This document shows positions 1 to 5,762 of a stretch of 6,888 nt of DNA, one piece after another; position 1 is the stretch's first letter, and each line of letters opens with the position of its first letter. The notes beneath the pieces were generated by a model that worked only from the letters and a program-made list of their open reading frames with translations, was not told the DNA's origin and did not search any database. The translations under genes were made by a program, and so were the position numbers. Source of the DNA: Bacillota bacterium (GTDB lineage: Bacteria > Bacillota > Bacilli > Alicyclobacillales > SLC66); the NCBI GenBank assembly GCA_021799325.1, contig JAJZAS010000080.1:1-6888 (forward strand), given 5' to 3'.

Positions 1-1
1 G

Positions 2-970
2 ATCGCAAAGCCCTATGTGTCGCAGGGGTATGAACTGATTATTACGGCTTCTATAGGGATCGCGGTCTATCCCACAAACGGAAACGACCTTGATTCACTT
101 TCGCGTTGTGCAGATATTGCCATGTACCGCGCGAAACAGGCAGGTAGAAACACCTACCAGTTTTTCACTCCGGAAATGCAACATCGATCGAATCGCTATT
201 TGATGATGGAGACGGGTCTCCATAGGGCGCTTGAGCGTAATGAACTGTTTTTACAATATCAACCTCAGGTTTCACTCGAAAATGGTTCAATTGTGGGTGT
301 GGAAGCGTTGCTCAGGTGGCGTCACCCAGAACTTGGGCTAATATCTCCTGCCGAATTTATTCCTATGGCAGAGGAGAGTGGATTGATTCTCCCTATAGGA
401 GAATGGGTGCTAAAAACAGCGATACATCAAATGAAACGCTGGTTGGATATTGGGTTGCCGCCGATGATGATGGCGGTGAACTTGTCTGCAGTCCAATTCC
501 GCCAACGGTCATTGCCGCAATTGGTCGCGAAAATACTAGAGATGGAAGGTTTACCACCTCAATACCTAGAGCTGGAATTGACGGAAAGTATGGCGATGCA
601 TGAACCTGAAATCGCTATTTCCATGCTGGATTCCCTCCATCACCTCGGTGTCAGGATTTCAATAGATGATTTTGGGACGGGGTATTCTTCGCTCGCTTAT
701 TTAAAACGATTCCAAATTGACAAATTGAAAATAGATCAGTCTTTTGTCCGCGATATTGCTTCTGATTCGGATGACGAAGCGATCGTCGATGCAGTGATTA
801 GTTTGGCAAAGAGCTTGAAACTGCACACCATTGCGGAAGGTGTGGAAAACGAGCAGCAATTGCAGTTTTTGCGGGACAAGGATTGTGAGGAAATACAGGG
901 CTTCTATTTAAGTCGTCCAATGAATGCAGATGATTTTGTCCATTGGGTAGAAAATCGTATTACTCGGTGA
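2..970 (+). CDS. GGDEF-EAL cyclic-di-GMP phosphodiesterase, 5' end cut by window
   Basis: The reading frame is already open at the window edge (first full codon at base 2), so this is the C-terminal 322 residues of a longer protein. The GTG at 17 is internal and not a start. The first ~45 residues are the end of a GGDEF domain (SIGIAVYP, then ADIAMYRAKQAGRN). The GGDEF motif itself lies outside the window. A complete EAL domain follows with its expected catalytic signatures: EAL at 302-310 (EALLRW), VNLS, ELTES, DDFGTG at 665-682, KIDQSF, AEGVE and QGFYLSRP. It therefore looks able to hydrolyse c-di-GMP to pGpG in the cytoplasm; whether the GGDEF half is active cannot be seen. It is followed after 13 nt by the phosphatase gene, so the two probably share an operon. 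Family assignment is firm; the input sensed is unknown. Confidence 0.95.
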   Translation: MAKPYVSQGYELIITASIGIAVYPTNGNDLDSLSRCADIAMYRAKQAGRNTYQFFTPEMQHRSNRYLMMETGLHRALERNELFLQYQPQVSLENGSIVGVEALLRWRHPELGLISPAEFIPMAEESGLILPIGEWVLKTAIHQMKRWLDIGLPPMMMAVNLSAVQFRQRSLPQLVAKILEMEGLPPQYLELELTESMAMHEPEIAISMLDSLHHLGVRISIDDFGTGYSSLAYLKRFQIDKLKIDQSFVRDIASDSDDEAIVDAVISLAKSLKLHTIAEGVENEQQLQFLRDKDCEEIQGFYLSRPMNADDFVHWVENRITR

Positions 971-983
971 TGGGGAATCAGAT

Positions 984-2930
984 ATGAGAGTAAGAAAATT
1001 TCGGATTGGCATCTTAGCAAAAATGTTGGGGGTCGCACTTGTCCCTGTGGTGATTTTATTGCTGTCAGTGGGCGTGGTTTCCCATTCTCTAAAAGTCTCC
1101 ACTGCTTACGTGAAGCAGGTGGTGCAAATTGACGAAACGCTGATGTCGAATACGGTGAAAATGACACTGGGGGTTTACCGGTGGGATGATGATCTTGACG
1201 GCGCAATTACTGCAATGCAATTGCACCAACAAGATAAGGCCCAATCACAGATTAATGCGGCAAAAAGCGAAAGAAAAGCGGTGAATGCTGCATTTTCCCA
1301 TGCTAAATTGGCAGGATTGACAAGTGCAGATGTGCAACTTTTAGAACAACAATTACAAATTTTTTCACTGTATTCAAATCAGGTCATCACAGCTATTCAA
1401 ACCAATCGAAGTGCGGGTTCCAATCAGATTCCCTCCATCAAGGACACGAATAACTATCAACTGCTATCGATGGATCTCGTGAAGATCAGCAGTCATTACA
1501 ATGCCCGGTTCCATGCAAAAATGTTGACGCTTGATCACTCGTTAATGGCTCTTCGATTCACCGTGTATGGCGCTGTGGCGATCGGGTTTGTATTGTCAGT
1601 GGGAGTGGCCATATACATGGCAAGGGCGATGGTTCGGCAGTTGCGGCGACTCGTCTTCAACCTAGAACGGGTGGCAGAGGGAGAACGCGAGCTGCAAGGG
1701 TTTGGTCGTACTTCGTACGATGAGATTGGCGATGCCGCAGAGGCGTTGCTAAATACGGTATCCGCACTCCGCACGTTGGAGGAAGACTTAAAGGATGAAC
1801 TGGAATTTCGATTATCGCTTTTAAGGGCGATTCCGGTGCCTGTTTTTTTGGTGAACTTAAATGGTCGATTGATGGGCGTCAATGCCGCATTTGAGCAGTT
1901 TTATGGACGATGGCAACAGGAGTTGATTGGAAAATACGCATTTGAAGTGGTGAATCCAAAGATGGCTCAGATGCCATTACCCGTGGATAACGAATTGTCC
2001 GATGTTTTCATACAAGAGGTTCAGGAAAAAGATGCTTCGGGAAATGTTCGGGATTTGTTAGTCCACAAAGCCATTTATCATCGGACGGATGGCTCCATTG
2101 CTGGACAAATCAGCATTTTGATGGATATCACGGAACAAAAGAGAGCGGAGCGAAAAATTCAGGAAATCAACGAACGGATGCGTAACGAGCTGGAGCTTGC
2201 GGAGTCGCTGCAACGCGCTTTTTTGCCAAGTGGGTTCCCCGCCATTCCTGAAGTGAATTTGACATGGAAATACATGCCAAGCAGTTATTTGGCAGGAGAT
2301 ATGTTCAATGTGATGTTGCTGGATGATCATCATTTGGGGCTATACATTTTGGACGTGATGGGCCATGGCATTTCTGCGGCGTTGAATGCTATTGCCATCA
2401 ATTACTTCATACGTCCAGTTGGCAACAACAAAGAATTGACAATGGATGATTATCGCTTGTATCGGCCAGCAGGTGTGCTCAATTATGTGAACCAAAAGTT
2501 CGGAGATTTTTTTCTGACAGAGTCATTTTTTACGGTCTTTTATGGGGTGTTGGATTTGGCGACTTTGGAACTGGTCTACGCAAGAGGTGGGCATCCCGCC
2601 CCAGTATTGCTTCATGAAAATGGGACGACTGAGTATCTGGATGAAGGGGATATGCCGCTTGGTCTCATGAGAGAGGCAAGTTATCAGGAGTTCACCAAGC
2701 CATTGAAAAAAGGCGACAAGTTAGTTCTTTATTCTGACGGACTAACGGAAGCGATCACTCCCGATAAAGAATTGTTCAGTGTCAGTAGATTGGCCGATGT
2801 GATGAGGGATTATAAAGAACTCCCCATTGATGAATTGATCAATCTGGTATTAACTGCAGCGCAAAATTATACAGCTGGGAGTCCATTGAATGATGATGTG
2901 ACTGTAATTGGGCTAGAATTGATAAGTTAA
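984..2930 (+). CDS. Membrane HAMP-PAS-SpoIIE/RsbU-type PP2C serine phosphatase
   Basis: A 648-residue sensor phosphatase. The ATG is preceded by GGGGA at 972-976 (7 nt spacing). Order seen: membrane segment ~13-33; an extracytoplasmic, mostly helical sensor region ~36-190; membrane segment ~192-212; HAMP-like linker ~212-265; PAS domain ~275-385 (FLVNLNGRLMGVNAAF, ending in DITEQKRAERK); short coiled coil ~385-412; PP2C/SpoIIE domain from LAESLQRAFLP to the end. Metal-binding signatures are GD at 438-439, DVMGHG at 457-462, YSDGLTEA at 583-590 and NDD at 636-638. The first motif reads GDMFN, with Asn where many relatives have Asp. RsbU varies at this place too, so activity is still likely. 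The family dephosphorylates anti-sigma-factor antagonists (STAS proteins) in partner-switching pathways; no partner or STAS gene is in this window. Domain call firm, target unknown. Confidence 0.93.
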   Translation: MRVRKFRIGILAKMLGVALVPVVILLLSVGVVSHSLKVSTAYVKQVVQIDETLMSNTVKMTLGVYRWDDDLDGAITAMQLHQQDKAQSQINAAKSERKAVNAAFSHAKLAGLTSADVQLLEQQLQIFSLYSNQVITAIQTNRSAGSNQIPSIKDTNNYQLLSMDLVKISSHYNARFHAKMLTLDHSLMALRFTVYGAVAIGFVLSVGVAIYMARAMVRQLRRLVFNLERVAEGERELQGFGRTSYDEIGDAAEALLNTVSALRTLEEDLKDELEFRLSLLRAIPVPVFLVNLNGRLMGVNAAFEQFYGRWQQELIGKYAFEVVNPKMAQMPLPVDNELSDVFIQEVQEKDASGNVRDLLVHKAIYHRTDGSIAGQISILMDITEQKRAERKIQEINERMRNELELAESLQRAFLPSGFPAIPEVNLTWKYMPSSYLAGDMFNVMLLDDHHLGLYILDVMGHGISAALNAIAINYFIRPVGNNKELTMDDYRLYRPAGVLNYVNQKFGDFFLTESFFTVFYGVLDLATLELVYARGGHPAPVLLHENGTTEYLDEGDMPLGLMREASYQEFTKPLKKGDKLVLYSDGLTEAITPDKELFSVSRLADVMRDYKELPIDELINLVLTAAQNYTAGSPLNDDVTVIGLELIS

Positions 2931-3253
2931 TCTTTATGCTGACGCCATTTTTGAAACTCCAGAAAATCCTTGAATTCCTCTTTGCTGATTCCGGATTGCA
3001 TGGCCTCTTTCGCTAGTTCAAACCACTCTGGGTCTATCGAATCCTCTTCGGTGATAGTCTCGTCCACTAATAAGTGTTGAATCGGAATCTCCAAAACGGA
3101 AGATAATTTTTCTAGTACTTGAATAGAAGGATTGATCTGTATCATTCGTTCTATCGCACTAAGGTACGACTTTGCCACTCCTGCCCGTTCAGCCAATTCT
3201 GACAAAGACAATCCCCGTTTGATGCGCAGTTCCTGTATGCGTTTGCCGATCAT
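2927..3253 (-). CDS. sinR: SinR-family HTH repressor of biofilm genes
   Basis: A 108-residue protein that closely follows B. subtilis SinR along its whole length, as remembered. The N-terminal XRE helix-turn-helix (~6-61) contains LSLSELAERAGVAKSYLS then IER and NPSIQ, nearly the SinR wording. The C-terminal domain (~74-104) has the SinR/SinI helical-hairpin pattern (EW at 76-77, AMQSGISKEEF, FLEFQKWR). SinR binds DNA as a repressor of matrix operons; its C-terminal part forms the SinR oligomer or the SinI-SinR heterodimer. AAGGGG at 3262-3267 lies 8 nt before the ATG. A promoter and a palindrome matching its own likely operator lie just upstream, suggesting autorepression. The stop codon overlaps that of the convergent phosphatase gene (TTAA, 2927-2930). 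It sits downstream of sinI in the usual sinI-sinR order. Confidence 0.95.
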   Translation of the reverse strand: MIGKRIQELRIKRGLSLSELAERAGVAKSYLSAIERMIQINPSIQVLEKLSSVLEIPIQHLLVDETITEEDSIDPEWFELAKEAMQSGISKEEFKDFLEFQKWRQHKD

Positions 3254-3270
3254 CGCGAGAGCCCCTTATT

Positions 3271-3286
3271 GTTCGTTTTGCTGAAC
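3271..3286. promoter_or_regulatory. Putative SinR operator in the sinR leader
   Basis: A perfect 4-bp inverted repeat GTTC-N8-GAAC (GTTCGTTTTGCTGAAC). It lies 11 nt downstream of the sinR -10 element, at about +5 to +20, and just before the ribosome site. The 16-bp geometry matches the palindromic SinR site built from GTTCTYT half-sites. The inner bases match only partly. Its position would let SinR block its own transcription. Confidence 0.55.
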
Positions 3287-3297
3287 CCCATGTGCTT

Positions 3298-3326
3298 ATT
3301 ATAACCAAAAAAATAATGAAACTCAG
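3298..3326 (-). promoter_or_regulatory. sinR promoter (sigma-A type)
   Basis: On the minus strand a perfect -10 TATAAT (3298-3303) is preceded, after 17 nt, by CTGAGT (3321-3326), a weak 3-of-6 match to TTGACA. The predicted start is near 3291, giving a short leader before AAGGGG and the sinR ATG. It would allow sinR expression independent of sinI. Confidence 0.6.
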
Positions 3327-3350
3327 CATCCATGTTTATTTTGATTGATA

Positions 3351-3383
3351 AAATAGGGGACCTCTGTCGTGACGGCCCCCTTT
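3351..3383 (-). terminator. Candidate terminator between sinI and sinR
   Basis: On the minus strand, 10 nt past the sinI stop, a GC-rich hairpin pairs 3377-3380 and 3374-3375 with 3356-3359 and 3361-3362, with one A·C mismatch and a loop containing a smaller GTC/GAC pairing. It is followed by TATTTTATC. The T tract is interrupted, so termination may be partial. This would separate the Spo0A-type control of sinI from constitutive sinR. Confidence 0.5.
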
Positions 3384-3393
3384 AGTAAAGAGC

Positions 3394-3552
3394 TTATTGT
3401 GTAAGTCTCGTTTCGGGAGCATCTTCCGGGTCGTTTTTAGTAACCTGCAGAAAGTTGCGGATCTGTTCGATCGATAAACCCATTTTTTTAGCCATCATTA
3501 AAAGTTGCAACCAGTCATTTAATTCCTCATCTTTAACGCTGATCTCGATCAT
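3394..3552 (-). CDS. sinI: SinI-family antirepressor of SinR (52 aa)
   Basis: A short gene of 52 residues directly upstream of sinR on the same strand. Residues ~10-40 (ELNDWLQLLMMAKKMG, then LSIEQIRNFLQ) match the SinI/SinR dimerisation helices; B. subtilis SinI has ELDQEWVELMVEAKEANIS then PEEIRKYLL at the same place. There is no DNA-binding domain. SinI binds the SinR C-terminal region and pulls it off DNA. The C-terminal tail (DPEDAPETRLTQ) is polar and not conserved. ATG at 3552 is the only good start in this frame. The nearest Shine-Dalgarno-like GGAG is ~14 nt away, so initiation looks weak or coupled to the six-codon frame MELNLY, whose TGA overlaps the ATG (TGATG). sinR follows 140 nt later behind a candidate terminator and its own promoter. 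Homology is clear by motif and synteny; antirepressor function is inferred. Confidence 0.85.
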   Translation of the reverse strand: MIEISVKDEELNDWLQLLMMAKKMGLSIEQIRNFLQVTKNDPEDAPETRLTQ

Positions 3553-3599
3553 CAGTATAGGTTCAACTCCATTTCTGAAGGCTGTGGGCTCACGGATTC

Positions 3600-3628
3600 A
3601 TTGTAATTTTCCAATAGCTTGACAGCAA
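3600..3628 (-). promoter_or_regulatory. Putative sinI promoter
   Basis: On the minus strand, TACAAT (3600-3605; 5 of 6) is preceded after 17 nt by TTGCTG (3623-3628; weak, 3 of 6). The predicted start near 3593 gives a ~40-nt leader. A weak -35 is typical of promoters needing an activator, which fits Spo0A control of sinI in B. subtilis. Confidence 0.45.
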
Positions 3629-3647
3629 GGAAAATTAAAGATCATTG

Positions 3648-3654
3648 ATCGACA
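3648..3654 (-). promoter_or_regulatory. Possible Spo0A box upstream of sinI
   Basis: The minus strand reads TGTCGAT, 6 of 7 bases of the Spo0A box TGTCGAA, and lies 19 nt upstream of the proposed sinI -35. A single 7-mer with one mismatch is weak on its own. The position and the known Spo0A control of sinI are what make it worth listing. Confidence 0.35.
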
Positions 3655-3716
3655 GGATGTGTGTCTATTTCTTATCATGCACTTTTTATTTCTAAGAAAA
3701 TTACACAACGCTGTCT

Positions 3717-3732
3717 GTTCTTATCAATGAAC
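3717..3732. promoter_or_regulatory. Putative SinR operator, upstream site
   Basis: GTTCTTATCAATGAAC is a second GTTC-N8-GAAC palindrome. Its left half, GTTCTTA, matches the SinR half-site GTTCTYT at 6 of 7 bases. It lies ~65 nt upstream of the -35 of the plus-strand gene and ~90 nt upstream of the sinI -35. It is centred 119 nt from the palindrome at 3836, so the pair could support looping or cooperative binding. Confidence 0.5.
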
Positions 3733-3797
3733 GTTTTGGCGACGGCCCATCTCCTTATAAAGGGCAATTTTTGGGGCATTTTTCTTAAAAATAAGAG

Positions 3798-3826
3798 TTT
3801 AAAAACAACGTGACATCGTATATAAT
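3798..3826 (+). promoter_or_regulatory. Promoter of the VYG-repeat protein gene
   Basis: TTTAAA (3798-3803; 4 of 6 for -35) and a perfect TATAAT (3821-3826) are separated by 17 nt. The predicted start is near 3833, giving a ~60-nt leader that contains the operator at 3836 and ends in AAAGGAG before the GTG start. Confidence 0.65.
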
Positions 3827-3835
3827 AAGTTTATG

Positions 3836-3851
3836 GTTCTTTATTAAGAAC
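3836..3851. promoter_or_regulatory. Putative SinR operator at the start of the VYG-repeat gene
   Basis: GTTCTTTATTAAGAAC has six-base arms GTTCTT/AAGAAC around TATT. The left half GTTCTTT is an exact SinR GTTCTYT half-site and the right half matches at 6 of 7. It starts 9 nt after the -10 (about +4 to +19), nearly the same placement as the palindrome in the sinR leader. It is the best operator candidate in the window and predicts SinR repression of the downstream gene. Confidence 0.7.
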
Positions 3852-3894
3852 AAATGTGTGGCGCAGAATTTTGTAATTAAAGGAGTGCGCAAGC

Positions 3895-4830
3895 GTGAGG
3901 TACATAGAATGGGATGGGGAAATTTTAGAAACTAGAAAAGAACGACAACAAAGAGAACGATCTTATCACCGTTTTAAAAGAAAATCGCTATCTCGTACCG
4001 CTGGATTAATGACCGCACTTTCCGTCAGCTCATTGCTATTATCTGGATTTAGCAATGGTACTGAAGCAATGTTAATGGCTTCTGCGAGCGTTGGGAGTAT
4101 AAGTGTAGGCGCTGCTGATCACTTTCCTTCTTGGTATAACGGGCTTAATAATGAATTAAATAATATAATCACTCAAGAAAGTGCGATAGTACAACAAATG
4201 AACATGCAAAATAAGAAAAATATCACACCTTCTGAACTGGATTCGCTTAAACTCGGGGTTCAGCAACTTACCAGATTGAGTGATTCGGCTAATCAAATTT
4301 TTTTAGTCATCAAACAAGCTGCAATGACGGATGAAACTCGCTATTCTGAAGTTCTGCTTGAGCCTGGAAATCCCCAATCATATATTGCCTCTTTTGCAAG
4401 AGTGGCAGCAATTGGACAACAAGCATTGGGTGAAGCACAAGGCTTAATTATTAACGTTCAGAGTCATGTTGAAACAGGTCAGGCTTTGCTAAATCAAGTG
4501 CAAAAGGAATACCAAGTCGAACAAGCATTGCTGGAAGCATCAGTTCTGCAATCGGTATATGGGAATTCAGTCAGCAATTCTGTTTATGGAGATGTTACAA
4601 ACTTTGTATACGGTGGAACCTTCAATCCACCTGCGAATCCACCAACGAACCATACTGTAACTCAAATGACGACTTTGTCCAATCCGGTGACCACTACTTC
4701 TCCTCCTACCACTAATACAATTGCAAATCAAAATCAGAGGAACACCGTGATACAAAGTGTCTACGGGACTGTGTATGAAAGTACTAACAACTCTTCGACT
4801 GGGACCTTGCTGCCAAATACCAATTCTTAA
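3895..4830 (+). CDS. Unrecognised exported protein with VYG repeats; probable SinR target
   Basis: A 311-residue protein of no family I recognise. The GTG start follows AAAGGAG (3880-3886). The N-terminus is unusual: ~34 charged, Arg/Lys-rich residues (ERQQRERSYHRFKRK), then a hydrophobic stretch ~35-52 and a small-residue segment to ~73. This resembles a long signal peptide (possible cleavage after ASA, ~64) or a type II membrane anchor. Residues ~80-215 are helical and rich in Gln, Asn and Leu, without Cys. From ~219 the motif [Q/N][S/F]VYG occurs four times, followed by a Pro/Thr/Asn/Ser-rich disordered tail. No transmembrane C-terminus or sortase signal is visible. It is flanked by sinI-sinR and a TasA/SipW operon and has a SinR-type operator at its start point, so a biofilm-matrix or cell-surface role is inferred. 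It does not resemble TapA, whose conserved cysteines it lacks. Confidence 0.85.
   Translation: MRYIEWDGEILETRKERQQRERSYHRFKRKSLSRTAGLMTALSVSSLLLSGFSNGTEAMLMASASVGSISVGAADHFPSWYNGLNNELNNIITQESAIVQQMNMQNKKNITPSELDSLKLGVQQLTRLSDSANQIFLVIKQAAMTDETRYSEVLLEPGNPQSYIASFARVAAIGQQALGEAQGLIINVQSHVETGQALLNQVQKEYQVEQALLEASVLQSVYGNSVSNSVYGDVTNFVYGGTFNPPANPPTNHTVTQMTTLSNPVTTTSPPTTNTIANQNQRNTVIQSVYGTVYESTNNSSTGTLLPNTNS
4549..4767 (+). repeat. Four VYG motif copies within the exported protein
   Basis: The encoded motifs are QSVYG (residues 219-223), NSVYG (228-232), NFVYG (236-240) and QSVYG (287-291, followed by TVYES). Spacing is 9 and 8 residues for the first three, then 51 across the Pro/Thr-rich linker. 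The DNA copies are similar but not identical, so conservation is at protein level. Short aromatic-Gly repeats of this kind can act in self-assembly or wall binding; here that is speculation. Confidence 0.6.
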
Positions 4831-4891
4831 CACTCGTCGAGACTAAAATTGCTTGGATGGTGCTAGTCCCATGCATTCCATGTGTTGACTT

Positions 4892-4937
4892 AAAAAAAGG
4901 TTGCCCGGTGTTATCAAATCACCGAGGCAACCTTTTT
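4892..4937. terminator. Bidirectional intrinsic terminator between convergent units
   Basis: A strong hairpin: 4894-4905 pairs with 4926-4937 (12 bp, A5 GGTTGCC against GGCAACC T5). It is extended by CGGTG/CACCG (4906-4910 with 4920-4924) past one bulged A (4925), with a 9-nt loop. It gives T5 on the plus strand and T7 on the minus strand, so it can end both the VYG-gene transcript and the sipW-TasA transcript. Confidence 0.92.
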
Positions 4938-4960
4938 GGCACCCAACGACCCGTTTTCAT

Positions 4961-5656
4961 TCAGTTCATATTCAAGTTGCCTGTTGAAGGCGGTACAAGT
5001 GGAGATATGCCCGTTCCTTGTTTGTACACGATGTTATTGGATGCCTGGATCGCTTGCGCGTTGAGGGTCAATGTACCGCTGGCCCCTTGATAGTCGTTCG
5101 CTGCTGCAAGTGGGAAACGCCATATAAATGTAACAAGTGCAGCATCTTTTGTCGGTAAAAAGAAGACGCTGGATTGCGGGTTTTTGCTTTCTGTTAATCG
5201 GCTACATCCACAACCGTTAACAAAGTACAACACCGGCTTGTAGTCTGTTTGGTAGTCTCCAAGAGCTTTTTCTTGATAAATCGGCAAGCCAAATTGATTG
5301 ATTAACTGTACAGTGTAGCCGATTCTAAGTGGATGATTATCATTCAGAAAACTCGCGAAAATGTCCTTGCTGCCACCTTTTAATAGGGTGTTTAAGCTGA
5401 CCCATTCATCAAGGCTGCCTGTGTTATTGAAAAAAATACTCCCAACTCCGTGATCGCCTGGTTCCAAATTCTTAAAGTGAGTTTCCCCACACCAGTGGAA
5501 TCCGAAAGGTTCATCAATTTTAACAGTTCCTGCATCAAACGCTTTTGCAATGGTCGGAGTGCTTGATGTAAATAAAGCGTAGGTGGCGCCTCCAATCATG
5601 AATGCACCAAGTGCGCTTAGCGTAGCGAATTTTGCTAAATTTGAAATCAGTCCCAT
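4961..5656 (-). CDS. TasA/camelysin (CalY)-family secreted protein, second copy
   Basis: A 231-residue protein with a SipW-type signal sequence (hydrophobic ~11-28, ending GGATYALF), then AFDAGTVKI, NLEPGD at 63-68, FNNTGSLDEWVSL and NDYQGASGTLTLNAQAIQ near the end. These are the hallmarks of TasA, CalY and camelysin, the fibre-forming matrix proteins; some members have been reported as metalloproteases (M73), but no HExxH is present here. It is a paralogue of the gene upstream on this strand, sharing the EPGD, LDEWVSL, YTVQL, YQT, KPV and ASNN blocks. It differs in having three cysteines (56, 149, 151, the last two as GCGC), so a disulphide or metal site is possible. ATG is preceded by AAGGGGG (5668-5674) at 11 nt. 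It is last in the operon, before the bidirectional terminator. A partner or minor fibre subunit role is inferred. Confidence 0.88.
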   Translation of the reverse strand: MGLISNLAKFATLSALGAFMIGGATYALFTSSTPTIAKAFDAGTVKIDEPFGFHWCGETHFKNLEPGDHGVGSIFFNNTGSLDEWVSLNTLLKGGSKDIFASFLNDNHPLRIGYTVQLINQFGLPIYQEKALGDYQTDYKPVLYFVNGCGCSRLTESKNPQSSVFFLPTKDAALVTFIWRFPLAAANDYQGASGTLTLNAQAIQASNNIVYKQGTGISPLVPPSTGNLNMN

Positions 5657-5696
5657 CTGTGTCTATTCCCCCTTGGGTACCCTGCCTATTTTAAGG

Positions 5697-5732
5697 AAAA
5701 AGAGAGGCAGCACGCGCCGCCCCTCTCTCTTT
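5697..5732 (-). terminator. Internal terminator/attenuator between the two TasA-like genes
   Basis: On the minus strand AGAGAGG (5728-5722) pairs with CCTCTCT (5707-5701) around a GC-rich loop that can pair further, followed by TTTTCC. It lies ~30 nt after the stop of the first TasA-like gene, and no good promoter is visible before the second. It probably causes partial termination, so that the first gene is made in excess. Confidence 0.65.
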
Positions 5733-5762
5733 ATTAAACACTGTGGCTGAGAATAACTCGAT

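Larger units (their letters stand above)
3553..3894. other. Divergent regulatory region between sinI and the VYG-repeat gene
   Basis: These 342 bases hold no convincing gene. They are AT-rich and carry, from left to right, the sinI leader and promoter, a possible Spo0A box, one GTTC-N8-GAAC palindrome, the promoter of the plus-strand gene with a second palindrome at its start point, and the AAAGGAG ribosome site (3880-3886). A short A-rich inverted repeat (TCTTA/TAAGA around AAAA, 3783-3796) lies just before the -35; its role is unknown. An eight-codon frame at 3854-3880 has no ribosome site and is probably chance. Confidence 0.75.

Noticed and set aside
316..603. 95-codon plus-strand frame inside the EAL domain gene
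   Set aside because: It lies wholly within the well-supported EAL coding frame and its product has no recognisable pattern.
904..1206. Minus-strand frames across the end of the EAL gene and the phosphatase start
   Set aside because: Antisense shadows of two clear genes, with low-complexity products and no ribosome site.
1535..2333. Minus-strand frames opposite the phosphatase gene
   Set aside because: Antisense to HAMP, PAS and PP2C coding sequence; products look random.
3854..3880. Eight-codon leader frame before the VYG gene
   Set aside because: No ribosome site and no regulatory codon run or competing hairpins.
4807..4827. LPNTN near the C-terminus of the VYG protein as a sortase signal
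   Set aside because: No Gly after Thr, and no hydrophobic segment or basic tail follows; the protein ends two residues later.
4567..4833. Minus-strand frame opposite the VYG-repeat region
   Set aside because: Its sequence follows from the repeats on the coding strand; no start signals.
4857..5090. 77-codon plus-strand frame through the terminator into the TasA-like gene
   Set aside because: It crosses a strong bidirectional terminator and is antisense to a clear gene.
5670..5735. TAAAAT as a -10 for a separate promoter of the second TasA-like gene
   Set aside because: The matching -35 position reads CGCGTG, unlike TTGACA, and it falls within the terminator hairpin.
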